DNA from: AP-15 sp963733945
Lineage (GTDB): Bacteria; Pseudomonadota; Alphaproteobacteria; ATCC43930; CGMCC-115725
DNA length: 64,000 bases
Direction: 5' to 3'
NCBI GenBank assembly: GCA_963733945.1
Contig: CAVTFD010000012.1
Span: 1-64,000, forward strand
Shown piece after piece: positions 17,672 through 25,937 of the stretch. The notes under the pieces were generated by a model. The model ran no database searches. It saw only the letters and a program-made list of their open reading frames with translations, and was not told where the DNA came from. Numbering within the stretch: the first letter of the stretch is position 1; each line of letters starts with the position of its first letter. A program made the translations under genes and the position numbers.

Positions 17672-17814
17672 CGTCGAAATCATCCCCACCACATCGCATT
17701 CCCGTCTGCGGCACAATTTCGTCAAAACTGAGCAATCTTGACCAGACTGCGACCAAAAACTGGCGAAATATGGTGAAAATCGCAGAACACGATCCAGTGT
17801 CGGAGGAGGAAAAC

Positions 17815-18261
17815 ATGTTTACGCAAAATTTGCTGACGCGTTATCTTCTCGAAAACCCGGCGGCCAGCAGATATGTCGTGATACAGGGCGATCCGCAGCC
17901 AGTTGTGGAGGGACCGAGAGCAAGGAGCAGTTGGGACCCATCGCCCGAACCGTGGCGAGCAGCCGTCGCGCAACTTCTCTACGCAGCTCAGGCGACGGAC
18001 TTCGCAATGCGATTACCCGAGGGACAGCAAAAGAGCGCGCTCAAAAGCGCCGGGGCAGCGATCGACAGCATCCTCGACGATTGGTGCGGAACGCCCCCTA
18101 GGTTTCCCTACCCGTGGCCCTGGCCAGGGCCACCGCCGTGGGTTTGGGAAATTGCCTCGGAGCTCTCGCTGGTAGCAAATAGCCTCCAGCCCGGCACTCT
18201 CCGTGATGTAATTCAGGACATTGGTATCCAGGCGTTTCAGAGGGCGAATGTAGAGCGATAG
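17815..18261 (+). CDS. Hypothetical protein with a Pro/Trp-rich segment
   Basis: A 148-aa protein, family not recognised. ATG 17815 (MFTQNLLTRYLLENPAA) is preceded by GGAGGAGG and preferred over an upstream ATG at 17770. The middle is helical (EPWRAAVAQLLYAAQATDFA). It then contains PPRFPYPWPWPGPPPWVWE, a striking aromatic/proline run at about residues 98-116. No signal peptide or membrane helix. It is the first of four genes on the same strand, of lower GC than the flanks. Confidence 0.6.
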   Translation: MFTQNLLTRYLLENPAASRYVVIQGDPQPVVEGPRARSSWDPSPEPWRAAVAQLLYAAQATDFAMRLPEGQQKSALKSAGAAIDSILDDWCGTPPRFPYPWPWPGPPPWVWEIASELSLVANSLQPGTLRDVIQDIGIQAFQRANVER

Positions 18262-18377
18262 CGCGACTCCGTGTCAACCGAATGGAGGGACACCGGATTG
18301 CATCCCTCCCCCGTTTTGATGCGCCGACCCTTTAAAGTTGACCCTAGCCCGCGTGACCGAACTGAGGGAGAACCAAA

Positions 18378-19610
18378 ATGGGTACGCCGTTTATCGGTAC
18401 TGTGGAGGTCGAGGACGACACAAACCACCTTACTATGGTCACACTTGACCCGGATAATGCCAAGATCACGGTGGGTGGTGGATATACCGCGAAAAACTTG
18501 AGCATAGGGGCCCAAGACGGCAAAATTGAGCTGTTAGATAAGTTTGACTTGGCTTCAGTTCAACTTTCGGCCGGTGACGCCCCCTTTGGTGGAACGCTAG
18601 TTCTGAAGTCGAACGATAAACAGCAGGTTTATCTGGGCCAGGGTCATCTAACCCTAGGAGGTCATGCCGAAGAAGGGAGCGTTCATCTATACCCCTCTTC
18701 CAACAGCACGGCTCCCCTCGGACCAATTTCCATAAGACTGAATGCTAACGACGCATTCCTTGGGGCCGGAGGGCACCTGATCGATGGACAGCTCGGCCTG
18801 TTTCCAAAGAATTATAGCGGCGGCGGTGACGCATCTGAACTTGCACAGGCAACGATCCACCTGCGAGCTATCGATGGAACGATTTGTGCCGGCGCAGGCG
18901 GGCAGGATGGAACCTTGCTGCTACTCACTCCAGACGGGAAGTCTGCAACCATTCAATTACAGGGCGCGAAAAGCACGGTCAGTGTTGGTGGGGGCGGTCA
19001 TCCCGGAGAGCTGCAACTACTCGATCCGACCGGTGGCACGCCTTGGATTCGTCTGGTGGCCTCCGATGCCTACGCGGCCCTGGGAGGCAACAATGTGTTT
19101 GGAAGAATAGGTCTCTTCCCCACGACAGCCACTAATAACGGCAATGGGAACCAAGCGACGATATTTCTCAATGGCGAGACTGGCGACATCGTTCTGAGCA
19201 ATGCAGATTGTGCTGAGGACTTCGATATCGTCGAATTGGAGGGGCTCGACCCCGGAACAGTGATGGCGATCGACGAAGACGGCATGCTCCGGCCGAGCCA
19301 GGACGCTTACGACAGGAAAGTTGCAGGTGTAATTTCCGGGGCTGGGGGCTATAAGCCAGGAATCGTTCTCGACAAACAGCAGTCAAAGCACAAACGAATG
19401 CCGGTGGCGCTCGTAGGGAAAGTGTTTTGCAAAGTTGACGCTCGGTATTCGCCCGTGGGTGTTGGCGACTTGCTCACAACGTCCCCAACCCTGGGTCACG
19501 CTATGAAGGCGATTGATCCGCTGAAGGCTTTCGGGGCCGTCATAGGTAAAGCTCTGCGACCGTTAAAAAGAGGGACGGATCTTATCCCGATATTGATAGC
19601 GTTACAGTAA
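18378..19610 (+). CDS. Repeat-rich protein with phage-appendage-like C-terminal domain
   Basis: 410 aa, no signal peptide. Residues about 25-275 consist of irregular 30-40-residue repeats rich in Gly and short beta strands (GQLGLFP, GTLLLLTPDG, GELQLLDPTGG, GRIGLFPTTA; ATIHLRAIDGT, ATIFLNGETGD), suggestive of a beta-helix or trimeric fibre. Residues 280-410 form a separate domain (GTVMAIDEDGMLRPS, YDRKVAGVISGAGGYKPGIV, PVALVGKVFCKVDARY, VGDLLTTSPTLGHAMKA). It resembles C-terminal chaperone or autoproteolytic domains of phage tail and neck appendages (peptidase G2-like); this is an inference from pattern, not a search. Ribosome site GAGGGAGAA precedes ATG 18378. The next gene starts 20 bp on. 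Confidence 0.6.
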   Translation: MGTPFIGTVEVEDDTNHLTMVTLDPDNAKITVGGGYTAKNLSIGAQDGKIELLDKFDLASVQLSAGDAPFGGTLVLKSNDKQQVYLGQGHLTLGGHAEEGSVHLYPSSNSTAPLGPISIRLNANDAFLGAGGHLIDGQLGLFPKNYSGGGDASELAQATIHLRAIDGTICAGAGGQDGTLLLLTPDGKSATIQLQGAKSTVSVGGGGHPGELQLLDPTGGTPWIRLVASDAYAALGGNNVFGRIGLFPTTATNNGNGNQATIFLNGETGDIVLSNADCAEDFDIVELEGLDPGTVMAIDEDGMLRPSQDAYDRKVAGVISGAGGYKPGIVLDKQQSKHKRMPVALVGKVFCKVDARYSPVGVGDLLTTSPTLGHAMKAIDPLKAFGAVIGKALRPLKRGTDLIPILIALQ

Positions 19611-19630
19611 TCAATGCACAGGAGCGAAAT

Positions 19631-20497
19631 ATGTCCTCCATTGATGTGCGGCTAGACCTGAGCACGCTGCTTGTCGTCGAGAAAAACGAATCCTCGGCAG
19701 ATGAGCCATATCTTTGGGTCGTGTACCTCAAGGTGGATGGAACGACTTTGAATCTGGCGAACCTTTCCTCGTCTTTCGTTGCGCTGAATGCTCCCGCCGG
19801 CAGTCACGGAGACCTCGGGGCGGCGTCGGACGGCATGAATTTGGGTGACCAGGCCAATATTCCGAAAGCCATCGGCCGCTTCGACACCACCCTGCGTACG
19901 GACGGACTGCCGCAGGAAATTGGCGAAGATTTGAGTTTTGTCGCGGTAGCGGTAGTGGCTCTTGAAGAAGACGACACCAAAGATTTTGCGGCAGAAGCAG
20001 GCCACCAAGCTATGATCAGCACCATGCAAACCGAACTTAACAAGGCTATTCGGGCGGGCATGGCACCTGATCCTAATGCGATCGGGGGCAAGGTTCAGGA
20101 TGCTGTCCATAGCGCCATCAAAAACGCAAGTGTAAGCGTGCTATCGTTCTTGCCTGTGTCGAGCCTCTTCGACATTGGAGGCATCATCGACCCCGACGAT
20201 TTCGTTGGCTCTGCATTTGTCGGCCCGTTTACGTTCCAGCAGCTGCGCGATGCCGGAGCTGCTGGACTTCCCTTTACGTTCGACTTGACATCAACGGATA
20301 ACCCTCAGGGCCTGTACCGGATTACGGGCCGGGCTCGGCGTGTTATGACGACGCTCCTTGAGGTTGGGAAAGCGCTGCACACCGGAAGTGTCCGACAAAT
20401 GGCGCAGCAGATCGGGAATTTTACCGGCTCTTCGCTGCCCATTCCGATCTCGGTGCAAGGCCTCATTCGCGTTTTTGACATTGAACTCGCAGCCTGA
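19631..20497 (+). CDS. Hypothetical protein, 288 aa
   Basis: Family not recognised. An N-terminal beta-rich part (IDVRLDLSTLLVVEKNESSA, DEPYLWVVYLKVDGTTLNLA) is followed by an amphipathic helical region (AMISTMQTELNKAIRAGMAP, VQDAVHSAIKNASVSVLSFL) and then a C-terminal part with strands (FTFDLTSTDNPQGLYRITGR). No signal peptide. ATG 19631 follows AGGAGCG. It sits 20 bp after the repeat-rich gene and 76 bp before the FnIII-like gene, so the three are probably one transcript. The name DEPYLW-type domain is descriptive only. Confidence 0.55.
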   Translation: MSSIDVRLDLSTLLVVEKNESSADEPYLWVVYLKVDGTTLNLANLSSSFVALNAPAGSHGDLGAASDGMNLGDQANIPKAIGRFDTTLRTDGLPQEIGEDLSFVAVAVVALEEDDTKDFAAEAGHQAMISTMQTELNKAIRAGMAPDPNAIGGKVQDAVHSAIKNASVSVLSFLPVSSLFDIGGIIDPDDFVGSAFVGPFTFQQLRDAGAAGLPFTFDLTSTDNPQGLYRITGRARRVMTTLLEVGKALHTGSVRQMAQQIGNFTGSSLPIPISVQGLIRVFDIELAA

Positions 20498-20573
20498 CGG
20501 CGAATGACGGTCCATTGCGGTTGCCGCAGCAATGCCGCCGAGGCTCGTCTGACTTCCAAAATAAGAGGTGATT

Positions 20574-21320
20574 ATGGCTACTCTTCAGGATGTCGCCCAA
20601 GAATTAGGAACGGGAGATGTTCGGGTGATGGCAAAGGATCTCGGTTTAAATCCACCGATTTCCATGATCGCGCTGATCCGAACATTTATCCAAGCCGCTC
20701 AACCTCAGGTTCCTGTAAATTTGTTTCCGGTCGGGGACGATATTGGGATCTCGACCGGGCTAAGCTGGAGGGATCCAGGTGAAGGCACCCTCTCTCGGGC
20801 GAGCAGCTTTCAGGTCGACTTCTGGGAGCTACCCACTCACGTGAGTTTGCTATCGTTCAACTACGCGCCAACCAATACTGACAACATATGGATACCAGAG
20901 GATAAGCTGAAATACGACACGGAGTATGAGCTCGATGTGTACGCTATAAACAAGGTTGGCAAAAGCGCAGTGGCGTACGCGCAATTTCGTACAGTTGCGG
21001 GTCAAAACCCCCCTCCGCCGTTGGAGACCGGCTATCCAATCGTATTAGCACAGGAATCCGGTGAATCCACATGGATGTATTACGATTTCACTGTGGCAGA
21101 TGCTGGGCTTGGTCAATCGACCATTAAGAATGTCATGAATGACGGAAATTACATAATAACTCTCACCCATCAGTCGACAGCAACGACTATACAAATGGCA
21201 AAGCTCGGAGAAACAACGGTGTTTAACGGCCAACTTCTTGCTGGTATCTGGCAGGCGGAACTTATTGGTGTTCCACAAGAGCAGGCGCCACCGTCACTCG
21301 GCATAACCCTTAAATATTAG
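20574..21320 (+). CDS. Hypothetical protein with fibronectin type III-like domain
   Basis: 248 aa. ATG 20574 overlaps a GAGGTG ribosome site; the GTG at 20568 is less likely. The N-terminal helix (LQDVAQELGTGDVRVMAKDL) is followed by a FnIII-like domain at about residues 46-145. That domain has the inner Trp of strand B (LSWRDPGE) and the family-typical YDTEYELDVYAINKVGKSAV end. The C-terminal 90 residues form an unassigned beta-rich domain (TWMYYDFTVADAGLGQSTIK). GC is clearly below the window average. Likely an adhesion or binding component of the same gene group (inference). Confidence 0.55.
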   Translation: MATLQDVAQELGTGDVRVMAKDLGLNPPISMIALIRTFIQAAQPQVPVNLFPVGDDIGISTGLSWRDPGEGTLSRASSFQVDFWELPTHVSLLSFNYAPTNTDNIWIPEDKLKYDTEYELDVYAINKVGKSAVAYAQFRTVAGQNPPPPLETGYPIVLAQESGESTWMYYDFTVADAGLGQSTIKNVMNDGNYIITLTHQSTATTIQMAKLGETTVFNGQLLAGIWQAELIGVPQEQAPPSLGITLKY

Positions 21321-21390
21321 ACGGAAATTTGGAGAAGGTCGCCGACGGACTTCCGGTCCGAATGAGCTTGTGACCGTCACGGCGGCTCTT

Positions 21391-21674
21391 TCGACATGAT
21401 GATGGTGCCGGAGGCGGCGAACATGGCGCCGACACCGTGGCAGACCGAGATCTTGGCGCCGGGTACCTGCGCTGGAGCGATGCCGCGCATCTGGCGCACG
21501 CTCTCCTGCAAGGCATACATGCCGTACATGCCGGAATGCATGTAGGAGAGGCCGCCGCCGTTCGTATTTAGCGGCAATTTGCTGCCAGGGGCGGTGTTGC
21601 GGTCAGCGATGAAGGCTCCGCCCTCGCCTCGCCCGACAAAGCCGAGGTCTTCCGGGCCGTAGATCGGCAGATGG
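21391..21674 (-). pseudogene. Thiolase C-terminal fragment (left direct repeat of the brnTA locus)
   Basis: 284 bp nearly identical to 22300-22583. It encodes the thiolase C-terminus from LPIYGPEDLGFVGRGEGGAF onwards (GLSYMHSGMYGMYALQESVR, ISVCHGVGAMFAASGTIIMS). It begins exactly at the brnA stop codon and cannot be expressed as a thiolase. Confidence 0.8.
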
Positions 21675-21971
21675 TCAGCGGTCGCTCGGGTGAGCCTTCA
21701 TATAGGCCCGGAGTATCGAGTTGATCCGCGTCTGATAGCCGCGTTCGCGGCGGAACCATTCGAGAAGGTCGGCGTCCAACCGCATCGTGACTGTTTTCTT
21801 CTGCCGTGGCATGACCACGCGCGCGTCCTTCCAGAAGGCCTCGTCTGTCGGCTTTGCATCGGGGTCGTCGATGATCGCGGCATGTACCTCCTCGTCGGTC
21901 ATCGAGCGCAGACGCCGCCAATCGGTTTTGGGTTCAGTCGTCGAGGTGGTTCCAGAAGTATCGTCGCTCAT
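21675..21971 (-). CDS. brnA: BrnA family antitoxin
   Basis: A 98-aa antitoxin that neutralises BrnT and represses its own promoter. Start ATG 21971 (MSDDTSGTTSTTEPKTDWRR); an ATG at 22010 lies further inside brnT and is less likely. Features are the N-terminal BrnT-binding region (LRSMTDEEVHAAIIDDPDAK) and a C-terminal ribbon-helix-helix domain (KKTVTMRLDADLLEWFRRE, GYQTRINSILRAYMKAH). It overlaps the 3' end of brnT by 38 bp, as is usual for this operon. Its stop coincides with the junction to a thiolase fragment. Confidence 0.92.
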   Translation of the reverse strand: MSDDTSGTTSTTEPKTDWRRLRSMTDEEVHAAIIDDPDAKPTDEAFWKDARVVMPRQKKTVTMRLDADLLEWFRRERGYQTRINSILRAYMKAHPSDR

Positions 21972-22212
21972 GAGGTTCGGATCTCCACGCTGAAATGATG
22001 TGACGCTCATCCGGGCCGCGGTCTATGTAGATCACCGTGATCTCGACTCCATTGACGAGGCCGATTGCATAGATCCGCACCTCGCCATACTCGAAACGAT
22101 CATCGGTCCGTTCCACGGTCGGCCCGTCGAAAATCCGAGCCGCATCCTGAAAAGCTATTCCATGCCTGCGGACGTTGCTCGCATTCTTCGCCGGATCCCA
22201 TGTGAACCACAT
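21934..22212 (-). CDS. brnT: BrnT family ribonuclease toxin
   Basis: A 92-aa type II toxin with a RelE-like fold that cleaves RNA. Family features: MWFTWDPAKNASNVRRHGIA near the start, FDGPTVERTDDRFEYGEVR, and the C-terminal RHIISAWRSEPHERRYF with the conserved Arg residues of the active site. Length is normal. Start ATG 22212. Upstream, TTTACG occurs twice with a 13-bp period (22221-22226 and 22234-22239), a possible operator half-site pair. It is flanked, with brnA, by 284-bp direct repeats. Confidence 0.92.
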   Translation of the reverse strand: MWFTWDPAKNASNVRRHGIAFQDAARIFDGPTVERTDDRFEYGEVRIYAIGLVNGVEITVIYIDRGPDERHIISAWRSEPHERRYFWNHLDD

Positions 22213-22285
22213 CCTGGGCTTTTACGAAATGTATTTACGCGAGGGCAGTAGTGAAGTCCCGGCCGTTTTTCGGCGCAACCCTCGC

Positions 22286-23067
22286 TCACGGCGCCTGGTT
22301 CGACATGATGATCGTGCCGGAGGCGGCGAACATGCCGCCGACGCCGTGGCAGACCGAGATCTTGGCGCCAGCGACTTGAGCTGGCGCGATGCCGCGCATC
22401 TGGCGCACGCTCTCCTGCAAGGCATACATGCCGTACATGCCGGAATGCATGTAGGAGAGGCCGCCGCCGTTCGTATTCAGCGGCAATTTGCTGCCAGGGG
22501 CGGTGTTGCGGTCAGCGATGAAGGCGCCGCCCTCGCCGCGCCCGACAAAGCCCAGATCTTCGAGGCCGTAGATCGGCAGATGGGCGAAGGCGTCGTAGAT
22601 CATCAGATGGTCGACGTCGCTGTGGGTGATGCCGGCCTCGGCAAAAGCCTTGGCGCCCGACACGCGAAACGCGCTCGACGAGGTGAAATCCTTCATCTGG
22701 CTGACCATCGGGGTCTCGACACTCTCGCCGGTGCCGAGGATGTAGACGGGCTTGGTCGGGAAATCCTTGGCGCGCTCGGCCGCGGTGAGAATTAACGCGC
22801 CGCCGCCGTCGGTGACCAGGCAGCACTGCAACAGCCGGAACGGGTAGGCGATCATTCGCGAATTCAGCACATCGTCGACGGTGATCGGGTCCCTGAACGT
22901 GGCGCGCGGGTTCTTGCCGGCCCATTCGCGCTGCACGACCGAGACCATCGCCAAAGTCTCGTCGGTCAGCCCATAGGTCTTCATGTAGCGCAGCACCGGG
23001 ATCGTGAACAAAGTCGGCGGCCCCATCGGCCCATAGGGCTGCTCGAACTGGCCGACGAACGGTGGCT
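22286..23067 (-). pseudogene. 5'-truncated thiolase (SCP-x/lipid-transfer thiolase family)
   Basis: About 260 residues of a thiolase-fold protein that normally has about 385. Homology starts at QFEQPYGPMGPPTLFTIPVL and runs to the C-terminus (HGVGGMFAASGTIIMSNQAP), including the catalytic-type His of CHGVGG. The N-terminal 110-120 residues are missing and the sequence is fused to the 3' end of the osmC-like gene, so no proper start exists. The open frame does begin at 23131 inside that gene. The lost N-terminal part is represented by the remnant at 16490-16660. Confidence 0.75.
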
Positions 23068-23577
23068 TCAACCCGTGCTGAGGCTCGCGGTCAATTTCGG
23101 CGGTGCGCGCAAGGTCTGCAACACGACGCAATAGCGCTCGGTCAATTTTAATAGGCTCTGGCGCCGATCCTCGGGTTCGTCGGTATCGAGGGTGAAGCTG
23201 AGCCTGATTTCGTCGAAACCGACCGGTGCGGTGCGGTCGACCCCGAGCGTGCCGCGGAAATCGAGATCGCCCTCGGCGCTGACCGAGCCGCCCCGCAGCT
23301 TGAAGTCGATCGCGGTCGCCACCGCCTTCAAAGTGACCCCGGCACAGGCGACCAGCGCTTCGAGCAACATGTCGCCCGAACAGGCGTCGAGCCCGCTGCC
23401 GCCGGTCGCCGGATGCAGCCCCGCTTGCACCAAGACGCGCCCGGTCTCAACCTTGCACGCGATCGCACCATCGGCGAGGTCGCCGCGCGCCGTCAAGGTC
23501 ACCACCGCCGAGCTGGGATCCTCGCGGTATTTCTCCTTGAGGGGCGCCTGAAGCTCACGCAGTTCATTGCTGTCCAT
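23068..23577 (-). CDS. OsmC family protein
   Basis: A 169-aa protein of the OsmC/Ohr superfamily, thiol-dependent peroxidases and related proteins acting in the cytoplasm. ATG 23577 (MDSNELRELQAPLKEKYRED) is preceded by GAGG and preferred over upstream starts. The family core includes GGSGLDACSGDMLLEALVAC, with a Cys in each of the two usual places (CSGD and ACAGVT). The C-terminus has KLTERYCVVLQTL. It is the fourth gene of a minus-strand set, 77 bp after the flavoprotein gene. Its stop lies at the junction with the truncated thiolase. Confidence 0.85.
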   Translation of the reverse strand: MDSNELRELQAPLKEKYREDPSSAVVTLTARGDLADGAIACKVETGRVLVQAGLHPATGGSGLDACSGDMLLEALVACAGVTLKAVATAIDFKLRGGSVSAEGDLDFRGTLGVDRTAPVGFDEIRLSFTLDTDEPEDRRQSLLKLTERYCVVLQTLRAPPKLTASLSTG

Positions 23578-23654
23578 CGTCGACCTCTCGTTCTCAACCA
23601 ACAAATCCTTCCCTGCCCGCTGAGGGCGCGGCGCCGGGCTCTCTGCGAGCGGCG

Positions 23655-24200
23655 TTAGCCGCGACGGACGTACGGGCGGACAGCGGCGAGCAACAGGGCG
23701 GAGGGGGCGAGGCGCGGTCCCTCGCCCTCGTCGACCGGCGGCACGATAGTCACGCCCCAGCCCGGCAGCGTTTTCAGCGATGCCTGGGCCTGCGGGTGGT
23801 TCAGCAGCGGCGTGTTCAACGATGGGCCGACGACCACCGGCGTGCCCCGCCCGATGGCCTCGGCAACCACCGATAGCGCCAGGCTGTCGGCGATGCCGTG
23901 CGCGAGCTTGTTCAGCGAGTTGAAGCTGCACGGCGCGAACAGCACCACCCCGCGCGGCGGCCGCGGGCGGATCGCCAGATCGAAATACGATTGGACGACC
24001 TGCGCCCCCTCGACATCCGCAAGCTCGCGCGGCGCGACCACCCGCGAAGCGTTGGGTGTCGGGATCGCGATGATCGTCGCAAAGCCGAGCCCGACCAGGC
24101 CGCGCAGAAGCTCGGGACAGCGCGCCGCCGTCGTCGTGCCGCTGAGCACCAGATAGGCTACATCGAACCTTTCGTCACCAGCCGCGGCATCAGGGCTCAT
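23655..24200 (-). CDS. Flavoprotein (PPC decarboxylase / UbiX-like family)
   Basis: A 181-aa Rossmann-like FMN-binding protein of the Flavoprotein family (Dfp/CoaC, EpiD, UbiX). Typical blocks are VAYLVLSGTTTAARCPELLR at the N-terminus, APCSFNSLNKLAHGIADSL (the usual A-x-x-S/T-x-N-x-x-x-K-x-x-x-G-x-x-D pattern) and PVVVGPSLNTPLLNHP (the N-x-x-M region, here with Leu). The substrate is unknown. It is not the bifunctional CoaBC, because the CoaB half is absent. It follows the Gfo/Idh gene by 27 bp and is probably co-transcribed with it. Confidence 0.85.
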   Translation of the reverse strand: MSPDAAAGDERFDVAYLVLSGTTTAARCPELLRGLVGLGFATIIAIPTPNASRVVAPRELADVEGAQVVQSYFDLAIRPRPPRGVVLFAPCSFNSLNKLAHGIADSLALSVVAEAIGRGTPVVVGPSLNTPLLNHPQAQASLKTLPGWGVTIVPPVDEGEGPRLAPSALLLAAVRPYVRRG

Positions 24201-24227
24201 CTTGTTCCCGTTGAAACTGCGTCGGAT

Positions 24228-25319
24228 TTAGAACATCGCTTCGCGGCCGTTGTCCGACGCCTGTTTGATGGCGTCGACCAGGCGGTGCAGGTCGACCGCG
24301 GTCTCGAAGGTCGGCTGATGAATTTTGCCATCGCGAATCGCGCGCGCGAACAGCGTGTACATCTGGCCGACATTGGTGGCTTCGCCAGACGGCGTACTGG
24401 CTGATGCTACGGTGAACCGCTCCGGCACGGGGATCAGCGCCAGCTTGTTGCCGCCCTTCGCCCCATGCAGGGAAACCGCGCTCAGCTGCGGCGAGTCCTC
24501 GCCGGATACGACCAAGGTCCCGTCGCGGCCGTAGATTTCCATGCGATAGCCGCTGCCGGCGAACGGAATGGCGCCGATATGGACCGAGGCCACCGCGCCG
24601 CTGGCGAGCCGGCCACTGACCAGCACGTTGTCGGGCGAAGTTACGTCGAGCCAGGTGTTGGCGCCGGTGTCGAGCCATTGCTTGGCCTGGGTCGCCACCA
24701 CCGCGGACAGCCGGCGGAAATCGCCGGTGACAAAGCGCATTGCGTCAACCGTGTGACCGTTCGCGATCGTCAGGGTGTTGGCGCCGAGCTCGGCGTCGCG
24801 CTGCCAGGTGCGGTTCGACGGCCGGGTCAACACACTCTCGCGCATCAGGCTGACATGAACGGCCATCACCTCGCCGACATAGCCGGCCTCGACCAGTTCC
24901 TTCATGTGCATCACGGCCGGATTGACGCGGGCCTGTAGCCCGACCGCAGTGACCAGTCCTTTGGCCTCGGCCAATGCCGCCAGGTCGACCGCCTCCGCTG
25001 TCGTCCGCCCGAGCGGCCATTCGCAATAGACGTGCTTGCCCGCCTCCAGCGCCGCCTTTGTCGGCGCGTAATGGGACGGCACGCGCACGACGACGGCGAT
25101 GGCGTCGATCTCCGGCGAGGCGACCATTTTATGGTAATCGTCGAACGCCAGCCGGGCGCCCCAGGCCTGGCGCGCCGCCTCGGCGCTGTCGGCTCTGGTG
25201 GTGCAGACCGCCGTCAGCTCCACTTCCGAACTGGCCTGCACCGCCGGCAGGTGGGAACGCGCCGACCAGGTGCCCCTGACGCTCGCCCCGATCAGGCCCA
25301 GCCGAATTTTGTCTGCCAT
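24228..25319 (-). CDS. Gfo/Idh/MocA family NAD(P)-dependent oxidoreductase
   Basis: A 363-aa cytoplasmic dehydrogenase. The N-terminal Rossmann domain starts LGLIGASVRGTWSARSHLP, slightly unusual because GxGxxG becomes GASVRG. The family motif EAGKHVYCEWPLG replaces the more common EKP by EWP, removing the usual catalytic Lys. The C-terminal alpha/beta domain (MKELVEAGYVGEVMAVHVSL) is complete. The substitution is known in divergent members and leaves the reaction open. In a minus-strand set with the NTF2-like gene (108 bp upstream) and the flavoprotein gene (27 bp downstream). Confidence 0.88.
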   Translation of the reverse strand: MADKIRLGLIGASVRGTWSARSHLPAVQASSEVELTAVCTTRADSAEAARQAWGARLAFDDYHKMVASPEIDAIAVVVRVPSHYAPTKAALEAGKHVYCEWPLGRTTAEAVDLAALAEAKGLVTAVGLQARVNPAVMHMKELVEAGYVGEVMAVHVSLMRESVLTRPSNRTWQRDAELGANTLTIANGHTVDAMRFVTGDFRRLSAVVATQAKQWLDTGANTWLDVTSPDNVLVSGRLASGAVASVHIGAIPFAGSGYRMEIYGRDGTLVVSGEDSPQLSAVSLHGAKGGNKLALIPVPERFTVASASTPSGEATNVGQMYTLFARAIRDGKIHQPTFETAVDLHRLVDAIKQASDNGREAMF

Positions 25320-25426
25320 ATCGCCGCCTCTCCCTGGAAAATCCCTCGGCCTGAACGCGACCGGCCCTCACCCCGATTGTGGGGCGAGGGCCAAATGGTC
25401 AAAGCGCTTGGCGAACTGGCCCAGGC

Positions 25427-25801
25427 CTAATCCGGCGTGCGGGTCGATTGCCAGGTCACCATCTGCCATTGGCCGCCCTTGTTGGCCCAGACGTCGGTGA
25501 AGCGGACGCCGAAGCTATTGGGACGGCCTTGCGACATGACGCTGATTTTGCACGATCCGGTCAGCACCACAGTGTCGCCGAGGTCTTGGGCCTTGACGTC
25601 GGACGGCACGACCGAAGTGTAGACTGTCGATCCGCCCTCCATGTTGCCGATCAGGCTCTGCTTGGTATCGAGCCGTGCGCTCGAGTGGGTGTAAACCAGA
25701 TCGTCGGAAATCAGCGTGTTCAGCGCGGCGAGATCCTTTTTCGCCATCGCGTCCATCCGCTGCTTGTCGAGGTCGATGACCTTTTGTGCGTTGCCTGCCA
25801 T
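25427..25801 (-). CDS. DUF4440/SnoaL-like (NTF2 superfamily) protein
   Basis: A 124-aa cone-fold protein: helix KVIDLDKQRMDAMAKKDLAA, strand ISDDLVYTHSSARLDTKQSL, and the C-terminal VRFTDVWANKGGQWQMVTWQ typical of DUF4440. The His in YTHSS is common in this family. GGAGGAGA precedes ATG 25801. Function unknown; such proteins accompany catabolic gene sets. Confidence 0.82.
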   Translation of the reverse strand: MAGNAQKVIDLDKQRMDAMAKKDLAALNTLISDDLVYTHSSARLDTKQSLIGNMEGGSTVYTSVVPSDVKAQDLGDTVVLTGSCKISVMSQGRPNSFGVRFTDVWANKGGQWQMVTWQSTRTPD

Positions 25802-25845
25802 TTGTCTCTCCTCCTGTTTAGGTTAGTTACCAATCTATCTAGGTC

Positions 25846-25922
25846 CGTCGCCCCCGCGAAAGCGGGGGTCCAGGGGCAGCCGCCGCGGTTCCTGATCGCT
25901 GGCTTCCCGCTTCCGTGGCAAT
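25846..25922. repeat. Extragenic palindromic repeat, family A
   Basis: CGTCGCCCCCGCGAAAGCGG with GGGTCCAGGG, and a degraded inverted partner GGCTTCCCGCTTCCGTGG. It fills the gap between two minus-strand genes. Confidence 0.65.
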
Positions 25923-25937
25923 GCAGAAGGTTGCGGA

